Source: Punica granatum
Lineage: Eukaryota; Streptophyta; Magnoliopsida; Myrtales; Lythraceae
NCBI RefSeq assembly: GCF_007655135.1
Contig: NC_045133.1
Span: 22,355,845-22,419,844 of the forward strand
Direction of reading: 5' to 3'
DNA: 64,000 nt
In this document: piece after piece, positions 43,206-57,700 of the stretch
Layout: each line of letters starts with the position of its first letter
Position numbering within the stretch: the first letter of the stretch is position 1
The notes under the pieces: model-generated
What the model was told of the DNA's origin: nothing
Seen by the model: only the letters and a program-made list of their open reading frames with translations
The model's database searches: none
Position numbers and translations under genes: made by a program

Positions 43206-46200
43206 GATTGGCGACTCCACTGGGGACACTTCGAGGGTTCGGGCTCGTTCTCACTTGTTTTTTTTGTTGTTTATTTATCGTTTTCTGCAATTTTTCGCTT
43301 ATCTACTTTACGCACCTTTATTTTCCGCACACGCATTGCATATCATACTAACTTTTAGGTACCTTTGGGTCGCGTCCCACGACTGGTAATAGGAGCATAG
43401 GTTAGATAGGGGTTCGAAATAGGGGTACGACGCGCAGTTCGACTGCCGCTTAGGCCTTGAAAAGAATCCCGCTCGGTTTCAAGGAATTGACACCCTTGAG
43501 TCGGGAGCCCCCATCCTTACGTAGCACGGTCCCTGTAGCACTAAAACCATGCATTCTGCAGGAGCTCCATGCCATACTCCAACCCGACAACGACAAACAG
43601 TCCACCGCGTCGGCCTGCGTGACACTTGAATCTTTTCTATTTCAAGAGTGATGTACCTTGTAATTGTACTAAGCCGCGGGCATTTACATTCTTCACACAC
43701 ATGCATCTATTTTACAAAATTAGGGTGTCATTCATATGGACGAGTCCTAAGTCGGTCTTCCTTTCGTCTTGGTAAGAGACGCCTTGCTCGGCCTCTTGTT
43801 TGTGCCTTGACAAAGTCCGTCAACACACGAGGGTCCCACCGAGTCTCCGCAAACCAAGACCGACACACCTTCCAGGACATCCCCCACTTCAGGCACAGCC
43901 ACCATAGTCGACCTCACCAACAACAGGATCGATCACCTTCGCCGGTAAGCTGCTGAGAAAGATAAGAAACTGGTCGGCCAACCACAACCTCAAAGGGAGC
44001 TCGCTCAGACCCACTACAGAAATCCAATGCTGCGCTTGCTCAAATTTCAAGTGTGGTGGAAGATTGGTTTAGGGCTTTATTTTACAAAATCTACATTGTA
44101 CTTTGAACCTTTTGAGTCAATATGAATGACGGCATTAGTTTTGAAAAACTCACGTATCGCATGCATCTTACTCATTTACTATTTTTCATAACAGCTAACA
44201 TCTCACCATACAAGTGAGTGAAGACCTCCATCGTAGGTAGACCAACCGCGGCCTTCACCCTCCCTCCACGACAAGGCGAACCGCGGCCCGAGGATCGATC
44301 CACCTTCCTTGGCAAAACTAGCTTCTAACTAACCCCACACAACCAAGCGTCATCGTGTGATCAAGCACACTTCTCTTCGCGCAACGGAGCACATCCACCA
44401 GCACAACTGAGTGCGTCCTTCCGCGTCGTGCGAGCATGCCTCCACCTTGCATATGCACACACCCCCGGCGCGCTCGTACGGCGCCTACCAGGCTAGTTCG
44501 ATCCCCTGTGTCCTTGCGATAAAATTGTGAACATAGTTTGCTCCTTCATCGTTCCCCTTTCCCATTGCAGGAAATAACCGACAAGAAAGCAATCTGAATC
44601 CCGAACGACCACAATCGAGACAGGAAACACTTCTCTGCTACTTCCGTGAACTCCAAACACTGAGGACCGACCATTCCTCCACGAAAGATCACAGGCGACA
44701 GTTCCGACGAACAGAGCATGGCCCTGCCCACCCGCCACGGCAGTCATTTGTATGGTCACACCTCTGACCGGAGAAGGGCCCACCCCACCCTCTGCTGTGG
44801 CCATCAACCAACCACCGGGACAACACGCACTCTTCCTTATACTCTCTTTTACATTTATATGCATTTACAAATGGGTTCCCGGTATGAACAAACCCTTCAA
44901 GTGGCACTAAGACCGTCCCAAAGACACCCTATTGATTCTGTCAGATCTGTTCAACTCGCCTGTCCTCTTGGGACCCGGCTCCTCGAGCCTTCCCTAGGAC
45001 GGCTGCGCATACCAACTCGCAACCGGGGAAAGTACAACTATGCAGTCCTCAGTCACAGTTTAACCGCTCCAGCGTGGCGATGACTGCACTCTTGAAATTG
45101 AGTGTCCCCCACGCGCGGCATCCCATGGGTCGCATGCTGGATGAGGGAACTTCCATGGGCCCACCTTACATTTCTTACCACATATTTTACCGTATAATCA
45201 CCTAATACATCATTTTTTTTGTTATCCTTCACAGGGGCACGCCGGTTACAAGCGAAGAGCGATATATGGGTTCACACCTCCACGAGAACTCCTATCGGGT
45301 CTCTCTCCCTATATTGCGACAGGAAAGAGGCTTGATGCGGAAGTACCCCCCTTTTAACGAAGCCGAAGACAAAAAACGATTGAGTGAGCCACATGCTGCA
45401 ATCCAACTATCTCAGTCAATAGCAATCACGGCTCCCGAAGCAAAACACGTACGTCGACTTCAAGAGCACCTATCATCCTAGGGGCACCCTCCATGGGAGC
45501 GATAAGACATGGTCAGGAACGGCGTCCGACGCAGACCACGAAGACCGGGACGTCCGCGTCCCACACTCACGCCAGGGCAACCTCGGTTATCTGCACCCCA
45601 GGGCAAATCTTGTTCTTTTTTTTTAGACGATAGGGGAAATAATTTGTAAAGTTTGCAAGGACGAGCAACACGAAGTTCAGCTTTTGAATTTCCAAGAGCC
45701 AAACCTCCATGAAAGGCCGACCCTCACGAAATAGGGTGAGACACACCGAAGCGACCACGCAATGCAAAGTCAAGGAGTTTCCAACAAATACACGGTGCAC
45801 AAAACAAACCCCAACTGCAAGAAAAAAACAGAGTGAAAAGAAACGGGAAAAATCCGCCAATGAAGAGAGAGAGAGAAGACGTGGGAAAAACCCGGCAATG
45901 AACAAAACAAAGCACCGCCGAGATATAAAACTCCAGCACCGCTAATGCGAAGAAGAAATCAACAAATCCCGATAAAAAGGGGAGCAGCAGACGCAACTCC
46001 TCGACAGAGACAGAACACAACGCACTCGGAGGTCGAATCCTTCGAACCTTTCGCCATTGCAAACTCGAGAGACAAAAGAATCGAGCCTGCTAGGTCGAAA
46101 ACCCCTCGGGGCGACCTAGGCAAAAGCTAGGGCAAGGAGAGGCACGACTGAAAATCCCTAGGCGGGCAGTCGTAGCAAAAGGAGTGCTAATCCCCATTAA

Positions 46201-47519
46201 GTTGAGAGGTACGGCCCCAAGGTGGGTAACCGTAGCAAAATGAGAGTAAAACGAAAGATAAACAAAACAGTCAGTCTAGGCTCTCGCACACTGCGCGGAC
46301 CAGGGATCCCCAAGGAAAATGGTCAAGTTATCTACTCCAACATGATCCCCGATCGGCTTTCCTGCACGACTCAAGTGTCCAAGGCGGATTCTCACTCAAG
46401 CACAGCGGGCGACCAAACACGCAATCCAAGCAGTTCAAGACAGCCAACACTAACCGAAGAACGGAAGAGAAAGGGGGTCACATCTCACTGAAAGCGTGAA
46501 TCCGTGCATCCTTTTAGCTTGGGACAACGTGCTCCCCATGCTTTCTCTTTTCTCTCGGCCCATAAATGACTCTAAATAGGTCATAGCCACCCTACAATCG
46601 GCTACCACAAAGTCAAAATCCTAGACACTCCTCTCCGGAAGTCAAGTCATAACACTTTGGAAATGAATAGATCGAGGTATAACCAATTTTGCACAGAAAT
46701 CCCCATGCGGGTCACAAGCGCAGCCGCCCTACGGTACCCTGACGTGAAGGGTCCTAAGCCGACGGACGCGTCGAATAATTGACAGAGCCGCTAGGGCATC
46801 ATTGAGAATATCTCGATATGCTCGTGCATGGCCAACAGGAGCCTTGGAGGCCTCGCATTGAGGCCTTCGAAAATGGGATCTCATTCGCATCGCCAAAGCA
46901 AAAATTTTCTACGGGTCGCCCAGGCGACCCGAAACTAAAGAACATGTGTCGCGACACACATCTTTTTACCTGTGCTTACAAATCCCTAGTAATCCCATGA
47001 CTTATTAATGATGACAGGATCACAGGTACAACAAATGCGGGAACTACGGTGGACTCTGATTCCCCATCCCTCGGGGTACGTGGGCACTTCGTCCAGAACT
47101 TGAGTCCTTCATCGCAAGACCGGGGCATCCCCAACAAACTACAATCGCCCCTGCGACAGAGCCGGCATCCGGTGGAGCAACGAGCAACCGGCCTAGTGGC
47201 GGGGCCGGCCTCCGGCAGATCAGCACATTCGGGGTAGCATTAGCCCTGCACATTCAGCGTACACCACCGTTCACACGACTAATAGAAAGTGGTGCCAATT
47301 TCTGCGGGAGAGCCACGTGCAATCCTTACTCTCCACCGAGACAAGATGCGTCTTGGTCCTGAGAGTTAGTCCAACCCATAGCCCCGCTTCACTATGGCAA
47401 CATTCCGAAGCAACAACATTCCAATGCCAAGCGCCCCTCTTCGGCGCCCCGCGCCATTCCCTAACACTAGTCGTTGCTTCTGCATTCTCTACATTTTCGC
47501 ATCATGCCCACCTTTATTG

Positions 47520-48170
47520 TTTTTCGGATTTCGTGTCCATTTTTACTGTTTTTCGGACTCCGTGTCCATCTTTACTGCTTTTCGGACTCTGTGTCCATCT
47601 TTACGGCTTATCGGACTTCGTGTCCGTCTTTACTGCTTTTCGGACTTCGTGTCCATCTTTACTGCTTTTCGGATCCGTGTCCATCTTTACTGCTTGCCGG
47701 ATTTCGCGTCCAGGACTCCGTGTCCATCTTTACTACTTTTCCGGACTTCGTGTCCAGGACTTCGTGTCCAACTTTACTACTTTTCAGACTTCGTGTTCAT
47801 CTTTACTGTTTTCCGGACTCTGTGTCCAGGACTTCATGTCCAGCTTTACTGCTTTTCGAACTTTGTGTCCATCTTTACTCCTTTTTGGACTTCGCGTCCT
47901 GGACTTCGTATCCATCTTTACTGCTTTTCGGACTTCGCGTTTAGGACTTCGTGTCCATCTTTACTGCTTTTCGGACTTCGGGTCCAGGGCTTCGTGTCCA
48001 ACTTTACTGCTTTTCGGACTTCGGGTCCAAGACTTCGTGTCCATCTTTACTGCTTTCCGGACTTCACGTCCAGGACTTCGTGTCCATCTTTATTGCTTTT
48101 CGGACTTTGCGTACAGGACTTCGTGTCCATCTTTACTGCTTTTTCGGACACCGTGTCCATCTTTACTTAC
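47520..48170 (+). repeat. 29-bp tandem array in element B
   Basis: Repeated GGACTTCGTGTCC, then ATCTTTACTGCTTTTC, with many variants (roughly 20 units, including partial GGACTTCGTGTCCA doublets). Confidence 0.85.
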
Positions 48171-48620
48171 TTTTTGCAGGGCCGAGTCCCCTCTTCACTT
48201 TTCTGCAGGGCCGAGTCCCGTCTTCATTTTTTGCAGGGCCGAGTCCCGTCTTTACTTTTCTGTAGGGCCGAGTCCCTTCTTCACTTTTATGCAGGGCCAA
48301 GTCCCGTCTTTACTTTTTTGCAGGGTCGAGTCCTATCACCGCTATTTTGCAAAGCCGAGTCCCGTCTTCACTTTTTGCAGGGCCGAGTCCCATCTTTACT
48401 TTTATGTAGGGTCGAGTCCCATCATCACTATTCTACAGGGTCGAGTCCTATCATCTCTTTTCTGCAGGGCCGAGTCCCATCTTTACTTTCATGCAGGGTT
48501 GAGTCCCATTTTTACTTTTCTGCAGGGCCGAGTCCCATCTTCAATATTCTTTAGGGCCGAGTCCCATCTTTATTCTTATGTAGGGCCGAGTCCCATCATT
48601 ACTATTCTACAGGGTCCATG
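48171..48620 (+). repeat. 30-31-bp tandem array in element B
   Basis: GCAGGGCCGAGTCCC, then (G/A)TCTTTACTTTT, repeated about 14 times. It adjoins the previous array. Confidence 0.85.
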
Positions 48621-48769
48621 TACTTGCACAATTCTCTCACACACATTCGAAACAAGAGAACAAGTGGCTACTAGAAGGGAATCAAGACAGTCACCGAGAC
48701 CCAACGGAGTGCTTCTTATAGCCTTTAGCTACATCCTCTATTCGAGCACGCAACCAAAGAGGGGCAAGC

Positions 48770-51700
48770 TGTCAGCACCCAATTTTGATCCACTGGCTCC
48801 AGAGGGGCAAAATCGTCATTTTGCCACCTGTAAGGGAAGTACTTCCGATTAATTACTCGAGTAATTCACGAATTTTTGGAAATAGCAAATTTTCCTAATT
48901 TTACACCAATTTTATGATTTTTTTCAAAAATAATGCTATTTGAGACGTTTTCGAATTTCGCGTACGTTGACGTCAATTTTTAAAATTCGGAACAAAATTC
49001 GAGATTGAAAATAATTTTATTATTGATTAATGAACTTTTCATAGCGAGATGGCGGTCTCGAATTATTTTTCAGATCTCCAATCAAGAAGACAGAATTTTC
49101 AATTTGTACGCGCGTTGAATTCTTGAAAAAAGAATGTCAGAAACGGTCAGAAGTCAGTGACTTCTGACCGTTGCTCCTTCTTCTTCCTTTCTTTCTCCTG
49201 TTCGTCTTCTTTCTCTTTTCTTTCTTTTTCTTTTTCCTTTTCTTCTTCCTCCTGGCAGAGACGGAACCGAGACCGTGACCGCTGCACCCGAGCCTGCCAC
49301 ATGCCAACTCCTCTGCACACGCCAACGTCTTCCTCTGCACAAGCGAACGGAACTGTGCATGCTGTCTTTCTTTCTCTCTCTAAATTTTCGGAAGAAAAAC
49401 CCGCAGCTCACTCGGGTTTTCGGAGGGGACCGGCAGCTCGATTTCTTTTTTTCTTCGGAATTCACGCCCTCCGTTAGCGGGCGGATTCTCTCCGAAAGAG
49501 AGACCCTCAGCTCGGGTCTTGAACAAAATAAATTTGAAAAAACTCTCGGCTCACGAATTCCTTCGAAAACTCGGAGCTCGTGCCTCGCGACGGCCGAAAT
49601 CCCACAGCTCATCCACAGACACACACGGCCCGCAGCTCTGCTCCCGTCGGATCCCTCTCTCTCTCTTTCGGCCTCTCGATTTTCGAAAAAAACGAAAACA
49701 GCAGCCCACGGGAGTCCGGAACACACACGAAAAAAAAACCCACAGCTCGATTTCGGCAGACTCCCTCAGCTCGTTCGGACACTCCTTAGCTCCGACTCCC
49801 ATTCGCCCTCAGCTTTCACGGTCCGGACGCCCAAAGCTCGAAACCCACCTTTTTTCTTGGCCGAACTCACGGCCCTTGGCCCCTCGAAACCCCGAGCTCG
49901 TGAACACCTGCAACTCCTGGTCGAGGTCGTAGCTCCTCCCACCGCTAAACTCCCCGGCTCTCTCTTCCTCCAGTTCCTCTCTCGCCGCCGCGTCTAGCCA
50001 TCACGGCTGCCCGGACCACCCCTCTCTTTCTCTCCATTTTTTGTTTTTCTTTCTTTCTTTCTTCTAATCGGGTCCAAATCTCCGTTGGACAGATACTCCC
50101 AGCAGCCCAACTAGCAGCCCGGTCCAATCCAGTAGCGGCCCAGCCCGCATCCGGCCCAGTTCAAACTCCAGCGGCCCATTCGGCCCAGACCGAATTCCAG
50201 TGGCCCAGTCCAGCTCAGCCAGCCCAGTTCGGCCCATCACAGCCCGGCCCAACTCGTCCAGCAGTTTTATCTTTTCTTTTTATTTTTTTATTTACAGAAT
50301 CACCCCTCAACTTCCCGAACTAGGTAAATTCTCGACTTAGTGGCATGTTTAGGGCTTCGTTTTTTAATATTAATGTTTGCTTGGACGGATATGATGTGAA
50401 ATGAGTGCTCTTGGGTTGCGTGGGTGATCGGATTTATCCCGAACTCGATTTTACGAACTTTTCGTTTCATCTCATTTCAGTCTTGAGGATGCATTTTAAT
50501 TTTTTAGATCTGCCCTGAATTTTAAAATTCATTTCAGTCGAGTCCCGGCCAATTTCAGCAAATTCCAATTAGTCCCCGAATTTTTCAGAATTTTTATATC
50601 AGTTCCAAAAACTTTTAAAGTCATTTCAATTTGGTCCTTGGGGCATTTTTTACTTTTCAGATCAGCCCCAATTTGAAAATTCGTTTCAAACAAGTCCTGG
50701 GACATTTTCAGTATTTCTTACACAGTCCCAAATTTTCCAGAATTTTCAAATCAGTCCCCTGAAACTTTATTCGAATTTTCAAACCAGTCCCTGATCTTTT
50801 GAAATTTTTCAAATCAGTCGCTGGACATTTTCTAAAGATATCCAACCCTTTCGTACTTGGATCACTGACCGACAACGTATGTGCCCTATTTAAATATTTT
50901 GTTCTTGTAATTATATGTATACGACATGACAATGTGTGTGCTTTGCATGATTTTCAGCTTCCATGAATCGGTGTCATTTTATCGATTCCGTTAAAATTAT
51001 ATGTGTGTATGTTTGCATGTGTTTATCATGATCATGGCGGTACTAATTGTGTAAATATGTATTTTTGTCATGCTTGATGTGATAATGTGCTCTGGATCCG
51101 TGTTTAAACATTCTCGTTTTAATCGAAACCTCACATGAATCGGTAATCATGCAAACTTGACTTAAAATTAATTTTTTAAATCCCAAGGTGGTCGGGAATT
51201 AGGATTCGCATCGGACGGTCCCTCAATGATCGATTCAATGATTTGAAACCCGCACATTCAATGCATTCGGCAAAACATTAATTAATTTAATCAATAATTC
51301 CACCAACGGGGTAATTCGAACGTTCATATGATTAATTAACTCACTTGGCCCTAATAATTTTGCACGAATTGGTAATAAATCGGTGACACGCGTCGATAGG
51401 TTGCAAACATGCATTGGTGCCCTTATCAAAACTTGTAAATTTTATAAAATGCGACACACGTGGTTCGATGTGACATGGGTGTCTAGGAAGGACTTGCGCG
51501 TCTTGACTCGAGGCCTCACTTGATTTCAGGAAACTCAGGTCGAGGCCTGGAAGTTCTTCTTAGATTACTTATGGATAGATTAACCGATCTTTTGGCCCTT
51601 TAGGGTTCTTGACAACCTTGGAAGGTCCAGGAGACCGGTTAGCACTGGTCACAGGCTGAGGTGATCCGCACCGCGTAGTCTCTCTTTTTCGAAAAATAAA

Positions 51701-54700
51701 TTTCACCTCAAGGGCAAAATCGTCTATTTGCAACTTAGCGACACCCCTAGGGTTAGAATAACATAAACACTACGGTATCAGGGTAGGGATGAGCTACCTG
51801 TCTAGGTGCAGCTTCATTTGCATAGCCCGCTCTATCCAACCGATGAAGTTTTTATTATTCTAGCATAGTCTCGGTTATTTAGTTCGGGTGGATTGGCTCA
51901 AAATATAAATATCGGATTAATTGTATGCTCGGTTAAGACAAAAACGGACAATAGCAGGTTAGGTACTAGGTTCTAAAGTTTACGGGCGAAATTCATGTTC
52001 TGTAATAACCTGTAACAACCTTAGTGTCATGACATAGAACAATCCTAAAAGCAACCCATGAATACAAGACTTGACTACAAACGCCACATCTGTCAGGTCA
52101 TAGGAAAATAATGCCGAATGTGAAATACCTTCCCAAGGCGATTTTTGATCGATTCACACCTTGAACCCATTTTGTTTGCTTTAGGGTAGGATTTGCATGC
52201 CAAGATACCCCAATTAATAATCGATTAATTCACGTAAACTCGGTTGTGCGCACCCGAATTTGATCTCGTAAGGGCACGCATGAGCGATGCTTATGCAACG
52301 CGGCTTGGGAGTGTCCACCTTCCCGGGGACGCGCGACAGACACGCGTGAGAAGGAGTCGCCACTCACTATTTACGACCCGTAGGTTGAGGGCCGTTGAGT
52401 CACCCGGGTCTAGGGGTACGAGGTACACCTAAATACTAAGGCAATGGTCGTACGAAACCGAAAATTCCGAATTCGGGGGTTCTATTACGTGCGGGCCTAT
52501 ATCCCGCACGCCCTTTCGGTACTCTAGTTTGCTAAGCTTGCCGTTTTATTTATTTACCACGTGATTTAGGGTTGCACTTGACTCGCCCGTTTTGACACCG
52601 TAAAATCGATGAATTGATCAAGTTGGGCCAATAATCCGAAAGATGAGTAGGCTTGTGCGTCGAGGAATCGGTTCTCTATCTTAGCGTAACAGTTCATTGA
52701 ACCATGGTGGTCGATTCCTTACGCGAACCGAGACCACGAGTGTTCAAGCTTACTCATCTCTTGGTAACAATGGACAGACTTGACCGGTTCGACACTCGGA
52801 CCTCTCGCTTGTCGATCGGGGATCCTTACAAATGAATGAGTGAATGTACAAATAAAATCCTCGCAATGTTTTCTCGAATAATTACAAAGTATAACTGAAT
52901 AAGTAAATGGATCCCGATCGGTATGCATTGGGCCAATATTCCACTCCAGCTCTCCGTGTATTTTGAATAACCGATAAGTAAACTAAGGCAACGCGGGCTC
53001 AAGGAGCCGGGGATCGGGTCCGATCATTCCAACAGTGTGCAGGAGAACCAGTAGATTCCCACTGTAACCGTTGGATCGATTGAGCTCCCGGGTGATATCT
53101 AAACCCGTTTCACGCATCCAATCCAAATTGCCTTCCACATAGGCCATGTTTGGAGCGCGATGGTGACTCGAGGCTAGATCCCATTCCGCACTCGGGTTGC
53201 ACGCGCTCGTGAATTAGGAGGCATTGGACCTTGTGTTCGGTGATTTGGGGCGTTGGACCCCGTGCTACACGTAACCTATGGGCTCGGACCCGAATTGCAA
53301 CAAATCAGTAAAAGACAATGGAAAACAGAAGAAAACTGATAAAACTGATGAAAGACAGATAACAACTGACAAAGGTAGGTGAATACAGACAAGTTGTGTG
53401 TTAGGTCGAATGTACGTGATTTAATCAGTTGTTAGCCGGGGTTGATTAGCAAACAATGTATCTATCCTCAGCAAACAAAGAAGTGGGTTGGGACATGGTT
53501 CTAGGCCAATTAAATGTGTGGATTTGTTTTAGAACTCTTATTCGGTGAGGTGTCACTGCGGTTTCACCGAATTTGCCAAACTTGTATTTTTGACTCTAGA
53601 TTGGAACCTAGCATTCCACCTATCCATTATCTAATGTTTGATTAAGTCAAATACATGATTAATCCGGTTCTTCGTGTTTTGTGAAAGAAATAAAATGCTC
53701 ACCACCGAATCTACAATAGGGAGATAGAAACACTGAAAGTGGACGGAATAGGCCGTACGAATGAAACTCGCACCCGAACGGGCCGCCCCTTTCCGTCTGT
53801 AGATCAAGGTGTTTTCGACTCCTTGAAGCCTAGGATATCGGTGAATCATGGAATGACGACTATGCCCTTGAGTGGTAAAACATGTGATGTTCATATATAA
53901 ATTAAAGATCGTGTGACACGAAGAGGTCTAAAGAGGACTCACGCATCTCGACTCGAGCCGCCTCAAATTGGGCCCAGACTCGAGTCATAGTACGCGAGTA
54001 CTTGCTAGACACGACTCTATTCGTGTTACACGTTTCGATGTTTAGAAATTATGAGCTTTTAAGGAAAAGGGCATTTCTACCGTTCCATGTACCATCGATG
54101 CGTTTACGAATTAATATTCAATTTGTCCAATTATTTAATCCAAGTGATTTAATTAACTGAATGACACGTCTCATTTCCCGTTCGTGGAATGGTTTAATGA
54201 TTGAGATCTCAAACCTCAATTGTTATGGATCAATGAAATGATTGTTCGATATTAACGTACCTAGCATACGAATTAACATGAAACCAACGGTTAAATGAAA
54301 ATTGTGATTACAATCAATTCCAAGAATCGGTTTTGACCGTTTCTTGCATGCATAAAACATCAAACACGATGACAACGTACATTTTTTTACATAACCGGTG
54401 CCGCCATGATCTTAGGAACGCAATTAAACATACAAACAAGCACAAACACGATATTTAGAGGAATCGATAAAACGACACCGACCCATGGGAACCGAAAAAT
54501 GTAAAAACTCGGGAAACGACTTGAGTCGGGGAAAGGAGGCCATCCATGGCCCGAGAAAGCCAAGAGGGGCTCTCGGCCACCTCCCTTGGGGTGAGGCCGA
54601 GAGGTTTCTTTGGCTTGCCTGAGCCAACGATGTCTCCTCGACTCCGATTCAAGCTATTTCCCGACATGCTAGCACTATATACGGTGAAGACATGCATAAT

Positions 54701-57700
54701 ACGATGTAAAAACACATAAAAATATAAACTTGCATGCGAATCGGTCATGGACCGCCTTATCGCCTCACAAACGCAAAGAAAATGTAAAAGTCCTAACTTT
54801 TCTGAGTTGGGAATGATTATACCTAGCCCCGGGATGCGGGAAAAGTCGAGAAAATCCTGAAAAAGGGCTTGGGAAGTCGGTTCTGCCCCCTGAAATGAAC
54901 AGACCTGAATCAGTGAAGTCGGGTTGGCGACAGACTCGACTGGCAGTCCAGCTTGTCGGGACTGCACCGGTTGATCGGGATGGAATTTTCGTGTGGGGCC
55001 AGTTGCATTGGATTCCCAAGAGACCAAGGATCGCATCTCCGGTGGTTTCGGGAGGAGAGCACGCGTAGATTTTCTGGAAATCGAAAACAAAGTCGGGTTA
55101 GCTAGCAGAAAACAGAAACGACTAGGCGGAACTGACCCGACTGGGCTGGTCAGAAAGAAATGGCTGTTCCGGAGGCTCCCGATGGTATTTTGCTGTAAAG
55201 TCGGCAGCATTGGACTCGTAACTCACTGAAGATCATGCCTGCGGTGGTTTCGGAAGGATAGCATGCGTAGATTTTCCGAAAATCAAAAACAAAGTCGGGT
55301 TAATAAAAAATGACAGACCCAGTCGGGACGAAACAGACCCGACTGGCACCCGATGAAGAAACGGGTCTACAGGAGGTTCCCGGTGGTCTTTTGGTGCAAG
55401 ATTGGTGGAATTAGACTCCTAATTGACTGGGGATCACGGGGATAGGTGGCTCGTAGTGAGATTCAACCCGAGCTGACCTGTAAGTTCCTGCAAAGTTCGG
55501 GTTAGAAAAGAAAACCAGAGGAACAGACCCGACTGGCACTCGATGAAAAAACGACTCTACGGGAGGCTCCTGGTAGTCTTTTGATGCAACGTCGGTGGCA
55601 TTGGACTCCTAACTGAGTGAGGATCATGCCTGCAGTGGTTTCATAAGGATTGGATATGTCGATTTTCCTGAAAGATGCAAAGAAAACCGGTAAAAAGCTG
55701 GAAAAATCTGTGAATGGAGAAAAGAGGGAAATGGCGGTGGTGCACGGTTGGACGGCTCTCGGCACGCGACCACCTTGTCGCGGGGGAGAGTGAGGGTTGT
55801 AAGGAACCCCTAGAAAGTGATGGCATGACTCGCCATAGTCGTGGGGTGGTGGAAATGTCGAGGAAGCCCGGGAAACCGTGAAAATGCCTATGGAACTCGG
55901 TTCTAGACAGAGCTGGTTCGGCAAGCTGGAAGCTTCAAATCGCAAACCTAACACTGGAAATGGACTCGGGAGGTGGAATACATGTGGGATATGAAGTTTG
56001 GTTGAGCTTGCTTAAGTCGAGAAGGAAGAACTCGCTTAGAAACCGAGAAAACGCCCTAGGGACCCGAATCTGGACAGAGCTGGAACGAAGTGCTGGGAGC
56101 TTCAAATGAAAAATCTAAGGTCGGAAATGGACTTAGGAGGTCGAAAACATGTGGGATATGAAGTTTGGTCAAGTTTGGATTGGGTTGGATGGCGATCGCT
56201 GGAAAACGATTGAGTTTTCCGGCATTTTCGGCCTTGGATGGGGCTGTGCTTGGGCTGAACGACCAGGGCTGATTGCTGGAGTTTGAGAGGGTTTTGGAGG
56301 TTCTCCTAGAGTGAGAAAGCTTGAGAGAGAATGAAAATTGAGTTGTCATTAAGTTAATGACCCAAGAGACTTATATAGAAAGGCTAATGATGCAAAATTA
56401 GTGAAATTAAGTGTGATTTAGAGGGGGTTTATGGGGCTGCCGAATTTTGAAGAGAGGTTAGGATGGAGAAATGTCACTTAGAGTGTGGGGGAAGCAAGAG
56501 GAGAAGTGATGGGAAGTGATGGATGGGAGGTATGTGTAAGAAGATATTTCAAATTGTGTGGTGGAGGGAAGTAGCTTGGGGTTGAGCCACCGAATTTGGG
56601 TTTTAGCCGTGGCTTAGAGATTGAGCCGCGGCTTGGGGTTGAGTTGTGGGCCCCATTCGACTAAGAGAAAAGCCGGGAAAAGCTCGAGACTTGATTGAAC
56701 GCGCGTCCGATGTCCGATGTCCGATTAATTAATAGATTTGGAATGCTTGAACGAAGAGAATTTGAATGAGCTTAATATCGCCATGCGTCGTGTGAACGAA
56801 CGTTCGGGCGACTCGGCGCCTCGAGAGTCGGTTTTGCCCTTTTTGGACGTTCGGAGTGGAGTTTAGTGTCCCCCGGTTCCCGATTGCTGTTTGTGCATCC
56901 TAACATTCGTTTCAGCGACCCTTTTGCTTCGTGGGACATCGTTGGCTCGTTGTCCCCGACCGAAGACCATTGGCCCGGGAAGACCTAAGGACTTGTGATC
57001 GGGGTCTTCTCAGTGCTCACTGAACGTCTTGAGGTGCTCCGGGATCGTTGTGGTCTCTGTTTTCCGTGGACGTGCCCCGAAGGCCCACCGGGAGACGTTT
57101 GTGGCCACTGAAACGTCCCTCAGGAGATCAAGTCGAATTCCGGAAGGTCATCTGAAGCTCGTTCCCCAACCCTGGTGGTCCCTAGGTGCCTGTAGGCCCG
57201 TTTCCGGGTACTGTTTACTTATCAGTGGGTCGGGCCTCCCGAAACCCTGCAGAAAAGGCCTTTGTGAGGGATCGGGGTGTCCCGGCTTAAGCAGGATGTC
57301 TCCGGAGCGCGCTCGGATGTGTCGTTGGTCACTTTGGCACTGAGAGGGATTTTTAGAGTCCCATATTGGGCACCTTTCGGCGCTTCGGTGACTCGTTGAT
57401 GAATAGTACCACAGTGCCAGCTCCATCGTTTTCGGGATTTCTTGTTTGTCGGTTCTTCTGATGGCTCTCCTCCGCCTTTCTCGATGGACCATGCTCTTCT
57501 TCCGCAATCCATGACTCTATGCCCGCCTATTTGCCTCCGGTTTCCCGATGGTGAATAGTGTCCCGAGCTTTGGTCGGAAGTCCTCCGTTGGAGCCGGTGG
57601 ACCAAAATGGGGTGCTGACATTGGCAATAACAAAACCCCATTGTTTGTTTACTTGTACCTCCTTGTTACATTTTTGCACTTGTTTGTTATGCGAATCGAG

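Larger units (their letters stand above)
43206..48769 (+). other. Noncoding internal domain of element B
   Basis: 5.56 kb beginning with the PBS TGGCGACTCCACTGGGGAC and ending with the PPT AAAGAGGGGCAAGC. Leader and several islands match element A. The open frame of 511 codons at 47317-48852 arises from tandem repeats without stops and has no retroviral motif. Confidence 0.8.

Noticed and set aside
47317..48852. 511-codon open frame in element B
   Set aside because: It is made of 29-31-bp tandem repeats open in several frames; no retroviral or other motif.
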